In this document: piece by piece, positions 9,004-19,390 of the stretch | Layout: the number at the start of each line of letters is the position of its first letter | Position numbering within the stretch: the stretch's first letter is position 1 | Source: Morella rubra | Taxonomy: Eukaryota; Streptophyta; Magnoliopsida; Fagales; Myricaceae | Assembly: GCA_003952965.2 (NCBI GenBank) | Contig: CM025849.1 | Span: 1,054,373-1,118,372, forward strand | Length of the DNA stretch: 64,000 nt | Reading direction: 5' to 3' | Notes under the pieces: generated by a model | Told to the model about the DNA's origin: nothing | Databases searched by the model: none | Seen by the model: only the letters and a program-made list of their open reading frames with translations | Position numbers and translations under genes: made by a program

Positions 9004-12000
9004 TCAGAAAATGAGGAAGCCCTTCTCCTTCAAGCTTTCAACAGTGTTCCCAAGACTCACTTCCAGAGGAATGAAGTTAATGCCCAAACTTCTGGCTCTG
9101 TCTCGGGATACCTTGTAGGCTGGCAATGAAGGCTTGTCATCTTCAATCTGCAAAAATTTGAAATACATATAAGATCCTTATTTGATGTTGCGTTTTTTGT
9201 GTACGAATAAATCCCAATTATTTTTTGGGTGAAAAAAACAATTGGGATGTTTTGCATTCACAGGTAGTCTTCAAATGAAAGGAGGAATGCTCATGCAGAG
9301 ATCCTCCCACTCAAATAAGAAAATTTCCTCCTTTCCTATTTCTGAGTTATCAGGGAAGGATCTCAAACCTCGCTTGGCTTTCATTCTCTCTCCTCATTAG
9401 GCACAAGGTGTCAAGGACCTCACAGGTTCTGGACAGAATACTTGAAACCTCAACAGCAATATCGTAGAATTGTAGGTCTTTGTTTTCCCATATAGTTTTG
9501 AAACTCTTACAGTTTTGAATGCACAACCACGTGAAAAAGCCTTCGTGACTAATGTAACAATATTAATAGCTCCTAAATCTAAACCCCTGCATGATTTTCT
9601 TACTATAAACTATAGAGGCAACAAAGGACTCTTATGTAATGAACTTACTTTTCAAGAAGATGCAAACTTGGGCAAATTTTCTGCAGTATCTTGTAAGCCT
9701 CAGAATAGTGTACAACTCTTCCAACTACACAATATCTGCCACTAGCAGTAGGAGTCTCAAATGCCAGGATATGTGCATCGACAACATCTCTAATATCGAC
9801 AAATACATAAATTCCATCAGGAAATATTTCAGTTCCTGCACAGAGAGAGAGAGAGAGAGAGGGAGAGGAAGAAGAAGGGAAAAAATTAACTAATAGCATC
9901 ACAAGTACTATATGAGAGGTAGTCACTGGAATGAGAATAAATTTCTACAGGCAACTACACTTGAACATGAATTTTATTGTGATCACTCTTACCATTTGAT
10001 CAACGGAATATGCCTTAAAAGCATTTTCAAGATGGCTCACCTTATATGGCAGGTACACCCAGCTATCAACAGAAGCTAATTACTGTTGTTACCTTGTACA
10101 AGATGAATATCTAGCACAAGGAATATTTCTGGGCAGTGAATGATGGGATAGGACATTTTTTATTCGTGGAATACATGTTGACCCTCAACCTTTATGTTTC
10201 ATGTGGAATTGGAGGGTTTACACTTTGCAGATTAAGACCAGTAACTTTCATATTCAAAGTTAACAGGAAAACAATGCGGTAAAACCTTCTGTGAAAAGAA
10301 AAGGGAACTGGGAAATCCTAAAGAAAATAATTGCTGATCATAATAGAGGATCTGGAAAACACAGAAAACAATTACCCATCACCAAGAAACAAAGAGATAC
10401 TCCAATACTGGATCCATGGCAGTAGTGTCCAAAAGAGTTCTAGCACATACAATTTAGTGGAACAGGTCATATTCACTAATTATCAGGATCCACTGAACCA
10501 GTTCTAACCTTTTCTTATGCCGCCTCAATTAGTAAGACATTTGAAGCAGAAAACTCGGGAAGAATATGATTACTTTTTGTATCTTTAAATCTCTCATACC
10601 AGTTGCACACTATTTTTCTTCCTAAAGTTTATATTTATAATTCTGTACGAATTAACGAAATCCACATAATGCTCTTTAATGGCAAAAGGATACCTTTCAC
10701 GAGCTTCAGAAAGGCTTCAATACTGAAAGTTGGAGCTGGCTGTATAAGTGGGCCAATGCAAAAGCCTGGACATATTGTTACCAAGTCAATGCCATGGTCT
10801 TCAGAGAATTTCCAAGCAGACTCCTCAGCTAAGGTTTTTGAGAGTGCATACCAATTCTGAAAGGAAAAGAAAAGACCCCAAAACCATGAAATGTGTACTC
10901 TTTTCTTGGTTGAAGGAATTAAATGACCTAAATACAAAATCATCAACATGTGTCTGATTTCATTAAGATAAGAATATAAGCTCTAATCCAACCCTGATGT
11001 ATTTTCCAGAGAATCATGAAACTGGAATTAATAGTCTTGTCCAATGAATTACAAGTCGCCACTAGGTTAAAAATCACAAGAAAAAAAAAAAAAACAAAAA
11101 GAGCTTAAAATTTGATATGGACACCACAAGATTAAAAATCACAAAGACATAACCACAAATTTGTTTCCTGAGCTAATATACATTTATTTACTCACACACA
11201 GCAAATTCTTAACATAGACACAAGACATAAACCACAAATATAAATTTCGAGAGATTATATTCTACCGTTGCTTGGAAAATCCGGATCTTGATTTCAACTG
11301 AATATAAAGTGTAAATAAAGAAAAACTTGATAAAGTGATGTGAGAAACTAAAGAATGTGTCCTATACTCACCTTCAGCTCTTCACATCTAACTGTATCTG
11401 AAAACCAAGTCTCATCAAGAACCACCTCAGGGGTCAGAGGTTTCCTGTGGCACATAACTGAAGATATTGAAGCTGTTATAACCACTCTCTTGACAGAAGG
11501 AGCTTTTGCACATGACCTAAGAACGTTAAGAGTTCCCTTCACTGCTGGATCAATTAGTTCTGACTGAACCATAAGACAAAATGCAGAACTAGCACCACAA
11601 GAATAAATTTATAAATGCAAACTTTGAAAAGGATATTAATGCTCGCAGAAATAGAATACATGCTTTTTTAGCAATTTTTTTGTGTACTAATCTTGTTCTT
11701 GCATCACATGGTAACTTCTCTGATGTCTTATGTACAATTTCTGCGTAGACATTCAAGCATTTACTTTCGTAACTTTCAACCTAGAAGCATTACATGCAAC
11801 AATTGTTTGTTCTGGCTATGTTGAACAACTGCAGATTACAATGTGGTAAGAATAAAACATCCTCTTCCTTTAACCTGCAATGAAAATTATAAAATATTTA
11901 GACCTTTTAAAAGCCATAACATATGCATGTTTCCTAGGAGTATATGTTTCCTCCGTGACATGGTTGCAGTTCGTTGCCAATGTTAATGATTCTCCTTTTA

Positions 12001-13735
12001 CAACTTCCTACGTTAGCCGGTATTGAAAAGCTTTTCTCGTTGATTTCCCACTTACAGGATTAAGGCGTCATAAGTCTCTTCATAGTCAAGTGTAAATTCT
12101 TGATTTTTGCTAATTTATTGCTTCGATACTATGGCCTAGGATTGATTCTTTTGGCCAAGGCACAATCGCAAAGCAAGAATCACAGGTCGCTGAAGCACGG
12201 GAGCTGGCATATGGTGCTTTTTAAGTTTTTTTTTTAAAAAAAAAAAAAATCAATAATTCGGTGTATTGGAGGCAAAAAACAGGAATGTCTTGTTGCTTAT
12301 AGTATGCATTAGGCAGTAAACAAAATATCATGGACGAACCTGTGGGTTACTGGTTACGAAAAAAACAGGGGATGCAATATGAAAAACACCTTGGCATCCT
12401 TCAACAATGGGATCAAAGCAACCTTCTTCCAGCAAATCTGCTTTGAATAACTGAAGTCTTTCCTTAGCTCCATCAAGTGCAAGTAAATGCTCTGTTTTCT
12501 TTGGATCATCAGTGGAATATATATGCAAAAAATTCCATCTATAATGCTAACTGCTAAGTTAGTAATATCAAGCACAGCACCAAAAATACATGGGAATTAA
12601 AGAAACAAATAAAAGAGGAGCAACTACCCACTTCAAATCCAGTACAAGGGTGAGCAATTACCAGGTACATCAACGGTTACATAATGTATAAGATGGAACT
12701 ATGCTAAGATGACAGAACTGTCAATCTTAAGATGACAGGTCAAAGATTCACCAGATAAATTTTGTAAGAGATAACATGTTTACGCCCCCTACTGCGCTTA
12801 TTTGTGTCACAAATTCACTTCGAATAACATGATAAGCAACTTACAGGATAAAAAGGGATATCGTAAGAACTGGATGAAGGAATGACAAGCCTCCTAGGGT
12901 ACCATTTTCCATGGTTAATATACGCAGACAATTTAATGTTACTAGAAGGAAAGAGGGTTGGTGCTTTAACGATAATTTGTAGGAAAGTGCATATTGAATA
13001 GGTTTTTACTTTTTTGTTTTCAATTTGTAGGGGGTCCGTTTATAGCCTCACCCGCCCATCCTTTCCTACTTAAATTCAATTAGTAGAATAAACGAAAACT
13101 CATAGTGCTAAAAGACACAGGTGAGTTTTTACATTTTGTTGTTACTAAGCAAGATCACAATTACGAAATAGACTTATAGCCTCGTTTTCTCCTCTTTCTT
13201 TCCCCAACCTCGTTCACCACATTCACTCTCTAATAACAGGAGTCTCGTGCTTTTAACAGTTTGGTTGTGTTCCTTGCACACCCCTAGCAACAAACGGTGT
13301 TTATATTTTCCACGTTTTTTCCTGCTAGACAGGGTTTACTTGTCAAAACCATATGAATACAAAGCTCCTCTCAAAAGCCAAGAACCTTAACAGTAAAAGA
13401 AATGACAAGAAAACGCCATAAGTTGAAATTAAAACGTAGCTGAAGCAAGACTTAGCAAACCCGGATTCAAATTACGCCAAGACATGGTCACGAACTGTGG
13501 CTTTAACATTCCAAAAGAAAAAAAGTGACACAAATAGAGGAGGGGAGAGTGGAGAAAGCTGACTTGGGTCACGAACTGTGGCTTTGACAGTATACCCACG
13601 TCGGAGCAGGAGGTTCACCAGCCATGATGCTACGTAACCTGAACCTCCAGTCACGCACACCACCTTCTCTGTTTCACTCATCCTCTCTCTTTCTCCAGTC
13701 ATGCACACCACCTTCTCCTTCTCTGCTCCACTCAT
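9004..13735 (-). pseudogene. Phenylacetaldehyde reductase/CAD-like SDR, copy A
   Basis: Exons on the minus strand: 13564-13735, 12340-12509, 11372-11563, 10694-10856, 9649-9835 and 9004-9147. The product family is NADPH-dependent, cytosolic, and reduces aldehydes or phenylpropanoid carbonyls. Motifs: [10 protein letters not shown] nucleotide-binding loop, [22 protein letters not shown] (catalytic Ser), NWYALSK (YxxxK), and [12 protein letters not shown]. There are two lesions. The exon 2 acceptor reads ccacTG instead of ccacAG, and exon 6 is 144 instead of 145 nt (a T lost next to the acceptor), which shifts the last 47 residues into an unrelated 29-30-residue tail ending at 9057. A cryptic in-frame AG 18 nt into exon 2 could rescue splicing but not the tail. 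Intron 5 also lacks about 330 bp kept in the other copies. DFR, CCR or tetraketide pyrone reductase are alternative family labels. Confidence 0.85.
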
Positions 13736-14327
13736 CCTAATAGGCTCAGATTGTGTTTAAAACCAAGCAATTTGATCGAAGATGATATTTGCTATGTACC
13801 TCTATTCTTTGTAGAAATAGTGTAAGATCTGTAAGGTTTTCTGTTAAGAACTATGGCTTCTTCGAGGAAGCCAGGCCTCCAATAAACAATATGATTTGTG
13901 TTAACTTTTCAGCTAACTCTCTCATTTATCAGACTATAAATAAAGGAAATTACACATAAGAAACGGGCATATCTACAGACTACTACGTCCACTATCATTC
14001 ACATTCACCCACTACCTCCACTCCTATTCTACCGAACACGACATTCACAGGAAAACAATTCCAACGTTATTTGCAAGAAACAAATACTTGACTATTTCAA
14101 AGCAACTAATGAAGCCCATATCCAATCAACTTAACTCCAGCTCACTGCCATTCAGCACAACCCGTAGCAATATTGTTCCAACGAGCACAAGTTATTTTAT
14201 GGGTTAAATACTCCGCACGTATCTCTGGTTAAAATTTTTTCTAGAAAGGTCTTGCTTGACTTTGTCCTGCCGCGGTGAATGCGGTTAACTTTTTCGAATA
14301 CACCCGTCGTTAATGAGGCCCGCCAAC
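13736..14327 (-). promoter_or_regulatory. 5' flank of SDR copy A, with a ~385-bp insertion
   Basis: The flank aligns with 40862-41040 and 48158-48360, but copy A carries an extra piece at about 13788-14173 between gatgatat and tgttccaacg. The extra piece begins ttgctatg and ends cgtagcaa, a weak inverted terminal repeat. It has no recognisable ORF and contains tataaataaagg near 13936. If the promoter of this family lies here, copy A's is split about 50 bp upstream of its first ATG. Confidence 0.5.
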
Positions 14328-16318
14328 TTTTTTTTTTAATCAAGCTGAGCTATAATATATTAGATAGGAAAACATATACCGTAGCTACAAGGATAAAACA
14401 CAGCAAAAATAAAAAGAAACGCCAAACTAAGGGGATCAGACCCCTCAAACACCCAAGGAAGACGCTGGAAGTGCCCACAAAACTCGGGAAAGCATCCCTC
14501 TTTACCAGAGGAAGCAGCCCATTGGGCAAGAGAATGTGCAGCCACATTCGCACTCCTAGGAGAAAAGGAACATCTAAACCTAGGAGACTCTGCAAACAGA
14601 GCTTTAATCTCAGAAATAATGGGTTCAATCACCCAGGGGCAATCTGCCAAATCTCTGCCAACGGCGTCCACAACAACTGAAGAATCCCCTTCAAAGAGAA
14701 CATCAGACCAAAGTGCAAGACAAGCCACCTGAACTCCTGAACACCCAACAACATCGCCTCTGCTTCACCCACCAGAGGATCAACAGTAGAAAGCTTCTTG
14801 GTTTCTGTATGAATGATGGTACCCACAAAGTCACAGCAAACACAGGCAGCCATAGCAAAGGAAGGTCTAATCGCCACATCAACATTGATCTTAATACTCC
14901 CTCACGGTGGAGGAAGCCAGCCAATAGCTCGATACTGGGAATTAGCTCTCCAAGCAACCACATGTTGCTGAGTAATGCGTCTGAGCTTATCCAACAATGC
15001 AGGGATCTCAGAAGGGGGCTTGCCATGAACAATACGGTTGCGTTCAAACCAAACAACATCCAACGCATTAGCTGCATAAAGTTGGAAATGGTGCCTCTCT
15101 TCCACAGGAATATCAATAAGAGCAGGATCAATAATAACAGAGATCCAATGGACAATAGGATGAGGAACAAAACGATCAATCATTAATGGCCATGGAGCTT
15201 CTCGCCAAAGAACGTAGCTCACCTTACATTCAAGAAATAGATGCTTCATAGATTCCAGATGAGTGGCACATAAAGGGCAGACACTAGTCTCCAAAACAAC
15301 TTGGTGGAGGGCTAGATCCATTGGCGGAACGAGAGGGTATCGACCAGGGCGGTCGATACCCATTACTCCGCCAAAATATTTTTTTTTTTTTTTTTTTTAT
15401 CATTAGTTGGCCTGGGCCGAAACCCATCAGGCCAGGCCAACTAAAGTTTTGGATGTCAATGAGTTTTTTTAACTAGAGTTTTTTTTGGTCGTGGATGTCA
15501 ATAGGGAATTCAACTAGAGTTTTTTTATTTGAGCTTTATGTAAAATGAATTTTTCTGTAATTTTTATTGGGTTATTGGTTGATGGGTTTTAATTTTAATT
15601 TTTCTTCTAATATATTGTTTTGCTGTGAATTTTTGAAGTTTTCTTGGTGAGTTGGTATTTTTTTTTTTTTCATATTGCATGTGCTAGCTCATCTTTGACA
15701 TAGATTAGTGATCAACTGGTTAGACATAATTGTGCACAGTGCACTTCTCAATTGGTATTTTAATTTATGAAATTCCCCCATGAACTATCAAGATATTTGT
15801 TATTGAGGGACTTGGGAAAGCAATTTCTTCTTGATCAATGCTGCCAAGCAAAATACGCAAGTAAAAAAGGAAGCTTGTCTACACTGATGGACTCGAGAAG
15901 AGAAGGAAAGTTGAAAAAATTGGTGTTGTTAAAGAACAACCAGTATATAGTTTTCCACCAGAGTATGATGCAAAATCGTAGGATACAATTGTCATCTTTT
16001 CAGTTGCAGTACATAGTACGGTACATGTATTCTAATATTTTTAATACTTTTAGTCCTTAATTTTCGACATTGTAACTCTAAGACAATTTTTTGCATTACG
16101 AAAAAAATTTTTTTCTTGTCATTTCACCTTCAAAGTTTGACATCCATAGATTTCAATCCTGGTTCCGCCACGGGTGCCTAGATCAACACGTGTACGAGTT
16201 GGCAAAATATTCCACGCTATCTTCCATAACAATAATTTCAAGCGGGAATGAAGTTTGAGTTTCCATAGCAATTTCCACTTGTGCATGGGCAGTGGACTCC
16301 GGGCTTCAACAAAGGGAG
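14328..16318 (-). mobile_element. 5'-truncated LINE (zf-RVT + RNase H), interrupted by a nested element
   Basis: Minus-strand non-LTR element ending in a poly(A) (T-run 14328-14337). Its 5' end is near 16318. A degenerate ~20-bp target duplication is plausible (gttaatgaggcccgccaact on the left, ggtaacgaggcaacttaact on the right). In order: WKLLWKLKLHSRLKLLLWK and AWNILPTRTRVDL (16190-16290), then after the nested insertion DLALHQVVLETSVCPLCATH with HLFLEC (zf-RVT zinc-binding motif), and WFERNRIVHGKPPSEI. An in-frame TGA follows WLPPP. The RNase H-type domain comes next (INVDVA, EAEAMLLGV, then after a frameshift VLFEGDSSVVVDAV and ANVAAHSLAQWA). The catalytic RT domain is absent, so the copy is dead on arrival. 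Confidence 0.8.
15319..16177. mobile_element. Nested non-autonomous element with GGCGGAAC ends
   Basis: 859 bp inserted into the LINE zf-RVT codons. It is flanked by a perfect 7-bp direct repeat CTAGATC (15312-15318 and 16178-16184), possibly an 8-bp duplication with one change. The ends are inverted: cattGGCGGAACgAG on the left and, reversed, gcacccgtGGCGGAACcAG on the right. The interior is T-rich with a short palindrome (ttggcctgggcc... / ggccaggccaa near 15411-15445). A 97-codon frame at 15767-16060 has no product I recognise. Target-site length and internal coding are most like a hAT-type non-autonomous element. The second block copy (55006-55045) retains only a scrap. Confidence 0.6.
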
Positions 16319-16520
16319 GTAACGAGGCAACTTAACTGTTTTTTTTCGACATCGCAAACAGAACCCACTCGTAGCCAATGGCATGCCGTTATGTGGCCTG
16401 TCCCTCCCTCTCTCCCAGCCGAAGCCACGCAACCACAAAAAATTTGCAGCGTCACTTTCCACGTCAACTATTCAATCGAAACGGCACCCACAGGTTCCGC
16501 ATCTCCCAGGGCGTATAAGT
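16319..16520. other. Array flank sequence beyond the LINE
   Basis: Bases 16330-16430 match 48345-48430 upstream of copy D (shared tcgcaa.cagaaccca, aatg.gcatgcc). This places the LINE insertion inside the upstream flank of the SDR unit. No gene is seen. Confidence 0.5.
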
Positions 16521-17245
16521 TCCTATTTTACTTAATATTTAATAGGTCATAGGTCTAATTTAAATATTTTAATTTAATAAAAAAATAAGTCTCAAATTAT
16601 CAGTTAAATTTTTTAAAATCTTAATTTAATAAAAAAAATATAATTTAAAATTTTAAAATAGATGACTTTTAACTTTAAAATTAAAAAAAAATTTATTGAA
16701 CTTCCAATTCTAAAATTGACAAAAAAAAACTATCGGACTTTTAACTTTTAAGTTAATTTTATACTTTTATTTTATATATGTTGTAGTAATCACTTTTTTA
16801 TCTAGAGAAAATTAAGAAATTGAGATTGTTTAGTACTGTATAGTTTTATTTTAAATTTCTATTTGTGTTTATTGTAGTTATCATTTTTTAATTTAGGATA
16901 ATTTTGAAATATCTAATATGTCTAATAAAAAATAAGAATCAGGATATGAAAAGTAAAAAAAAAAACAAAAAATGGAGAACGAAGTTTTTTAAAACTAAAA
17001 CTAATAAAATAAGATCTACTATGAAGCAAGAAAGATTAAATTTATTAGCTATATTATTAATTAAAAATGATCTATTGACAAATCTTGAATACAAAACTTT
17101 GATAAGTAATTTTGCATCTCAAAAAGTAGGAATAATAATTTTTAACTAAAATTTATTGATATTTTATATTTTAATATAATAATTTATTATAAATGGTCTC
17201 TTTTATAGTTTCGCCTAAGGCCCCATTTATGTTAGAGGCGGCCTG
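16521..17245 (+). mobile_element. hAT-derived remnant with transposase C-terminus (ZMYM1-like), first
   Basis: AT-rich element remnant ending in cctaaggcccc...gttagaggcggcctg. The frame 16904-17149 ends with ERLNLLAILLIKNDLLTNLE and then YKTLISNFASQKVG. This resembles the last residues of plant hAT transposases of the zinc-finger-MYM1-like group (LAxLSIE.....Y..LI..FASxKAR). Everything upstream of the C-terminal helix is lost. Bases 17246-17482 to its right hold no recognised gene, although an ATG at 17376 opens a few codons before a stop. Confidence 0.5.
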
Positions 17246-17482
17246 ACACCTCCTCCCCTTATATTCCCAACTCCACCTCTCTGTATTTCATTACTTCACA
17301 GCTTGTGCTCACCTATCTCTTTCTCTTTCAAGGCTTGACTTTTGTGTTTGTGGTCGTGGTTGCCTGCTCAATCCTATGGCTTCTGAACCTCAGAGATTTC
17401 TTTAATGTCTTGAGAGGCTGGTGAGGAACCCTGAACTCTCTCAGTTCACATCCTTAATATTGGGCTTTGCCACCCGGAGAAG

Positions 17483-18031
17483 CAGTGGCTGAATTAAGAC
17501 TCAAGTTGAGAGGGGTAAATTCTTAGGGCGAAATGATAATTTTTTTTTTTGTACTTAATGCAAAATGTCTTAGAATTAAAATATCAATATAATTTCATTC
17601 ATGCAATATCAAATTTTGCTTGCAAAATACTTAAAATATGAGTAAAAACTTGCTTTTATATAAATAATTAGTATATTTAATTTAAAATACAAAGAAGAAT
17701 CATATTACTATTCAAAAGTTAGAGTTTTAAGAAAAATTCTAGAATTTTGAAAATTTAAGTTGAATCTCGAATATTTTTTAGTCTTATATATCAAATGTGT
17801 TTTTAAATTTTGTCCAAACTAAAAGTGATAGGTTATTGTTAAATATTCAAGGACAAAATGTATATTTCAAATTCCTAAGAGGCTAAAAAATAGTTTGAGT
17901 GGACATTTTTGAAAATTTTGGGGGAGCCAAAAATATATTTTGTCAAAAAATAGCATATGGGCAAAGGGAGGGGATAATTTTCAAAATCTTAGGGGGGTGG
18001 CACTCCTTGCCACCCCCTCCCTCCGCTACTG
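17483..18031. mobile_element. Small element with CAGT.GC ends
   Basis: It begins CAGTGGCTGAATTAAGAC and, read in reverse from the right, CAGTAGCGGAGGGAGGG. Such CAGTGGCGGAGC-type ends occur on widespread plant non-autonomous elements. No ORF and no clean target duplication are seen. The second block copy (56298-57130) is larger because its middle differs. Confidence 0.4.
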
Positions 18032-18033
18032 CG

Positions 18034-18438
18034 CAGGGCATCTTTGAGCATTGATAGATTAGGCAATTGTCTAAGACCCCAACTTTTTATTTTACTTAAT
18101 ATTTAATAAGCCCTTATTTTAACTTAACAAAAGAAAAACACAAGTCTCCAAAACTTTACAAGCTCTCACTAACTCATAGGTGATATTGAGAATTTGAGAT
18201 TAAGTTAAATACTGTATATCAAATACAAGTATTACTTATAGAATATTATTAACAATACAGGTAACGGTTGCTTTTGTAGAAGGAAAATTTTCAAAACTAA
18301 AACTAAAAAAAGATTAAATAGATTAGCTATAATATCAATTCAAAATAATCTATATTGTCAAATCTTAAACACAAAATTTTGATAAGTAATTTTGCATCTC
18401 AAAACGCAAGAGACTCCAATTATCTTAGAGGCCGCCTG
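18034..18438 (+). mobile_element. hAT-derived remnant with transposase C-terminus, second
   Basis: It starts CAGGGCATCTTTGAGC and ends GAGGCCGCCTG (CAGG inverted ends, like the CAGGGCCGGCCC family). Near its right end it encodes KILISNFASQNARDSNY, the same C-terminal signature as the remnant at 16521-17245 and in the same orientation. Upstream RLNRLAI is in another frame, so this piece is also broken. Confidence 0.5.
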
Positions 18439-18748
18439 ACGAGAAGAGTTCACCCACAAGAACAAGGACTCCCAAATCAAGTATCTACTAGCCCAGGCGA
18501 CAAAATCATCCCCATCAAGCCCTTTACCCAAGTTTTGGTGGTGATTGATAGCGCTTCAAGCTTGGATTCCCGGCTGCGCACAACCAGGTAGCAGGTACAA
18601 GATGCCTTTTGAAGAACCTAGAAGAGGTGGCCAAGAAGCGAGACGAGGAAGTTCCATTCTGCAGATAAATCACCACAGAAGGAGATCAAATATTAGCACC
18701 TCGTAGAACATCTCGAGGCGATATCACGACTAAAAGCACACGGCATAC
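18439..18748. other. Spacer between hAT remnant and NTF2-like fragment
   Basis: No gene is recognised. On the minus strand there is an acceptor-like ctgcag at about 18658, but what follows does not continue the NTF2-like protein convincingly. Confidence 0.4.
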
Positions 18749-19122
18749 CTAGCCTCCATGAAACACCAACCTTCAGTCCGTCATGCAATGTCGGTTTCAC
18801 AATCAATTCAACATTATTTCCCAAGAATGTAATCAGAGCAGAGAAAAAGTTCAGCATGACTTGCTGCAAGAAAGAAATGTCAAGCACATTTGTTTTGATC
18901 GTGTGTTCCAAAAGTGATGCTTCAGGCCGATTGAATTTCAGCAAGCACGAAAAAACTAGCCTATCTAATGTGTACCATCTTTCCTTGAAAGGGTTGGAAA
19001 AACAATAACCGTTCTTTGGTGGTTTTCTTCGAGCAGCTAGGGTTAGTGAATCGCTTGCTTGAGAGATGGATGGAAGGGAATGCGAAATTAGTCGATTGCT
19101 GTAGAAAAGAGACCAAGGTCAT
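18749..19122 (-). pseudogene. NTF2-like family (At2g46100-type) gene fragment
   Basis: An ATG at 19122 opens a Ser/Thr-rich, transit-peptide-like leader (MTLVSFLQQ..., FTNPSCSKKTTKERLL) running into FFQPFQGK near 18985. After a break, LLEHTIKTNVLDISF, QQVMLNFFSALITFLGNNVE, KPTLHDGLKVGVSWRL runs to a good donor (CTAG|GTATGC) at 18749. The order FFQPFQGK, NFFS.LI..LGNNVE, PTLHDGL.VGVSWRL matches what I know of plastid-targeted NTF2-like proteins related to At2g46100. The final exon (EW...GKGFSF) was not found. It is probably a captured or decayed fragment. An identical copy lies at 57848-58221. Confidence 0.55.
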
Positions 19123-19390
19123 GCCTACGTCGAGAGAGAATGAAGAGTCGGGACCTCATCAGTACTTTCAAGGTAAACGAAAGTCTTGAAGAAGCTACCT
19201 AAAAACGGAAAAGTTAGGCAAACGAATCAAGCAATCTGGGGCATGCATGCATCGGCAGCAAGCTTATAAGGATCTTTTTCTTAAATCTTGCCGAAACCGA
19301 TTGCACGTGGCCGAACTGAGCTGAGCGAAAACTTAGGAACCTTTCTGAGAAAAATTCGAACCATAGAAATCGGCAGAGTATTTAAGCCTA

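Noticed and set aside
10603..10860. Plus-strand frame repeated at 27103, 29773, 45016 and 51956
   Set aside because: Antisense shadow of SDR exon 4. It recurs only because the exon recurs.
14713..15186. Long plus-strand frame (157 codons) opposite the LINE
   Set aside because: Antisense shadow of the zf-RVT/RNase H coding strand, which has clear motifs on the minus strand.
16904..17149. Lys-rich small protein gene
   Set aside because: The AT-rich frame is explained by the hAT transposase C-terminus plus low-complexity lysine codons.
17376..17490. Short ATG frame (MASEPQRFL) after a TATA-like region
   Set aside because: It stops after nine codons. The continuation is open only by ignoring the stop, and no family could be recognised with confidence.
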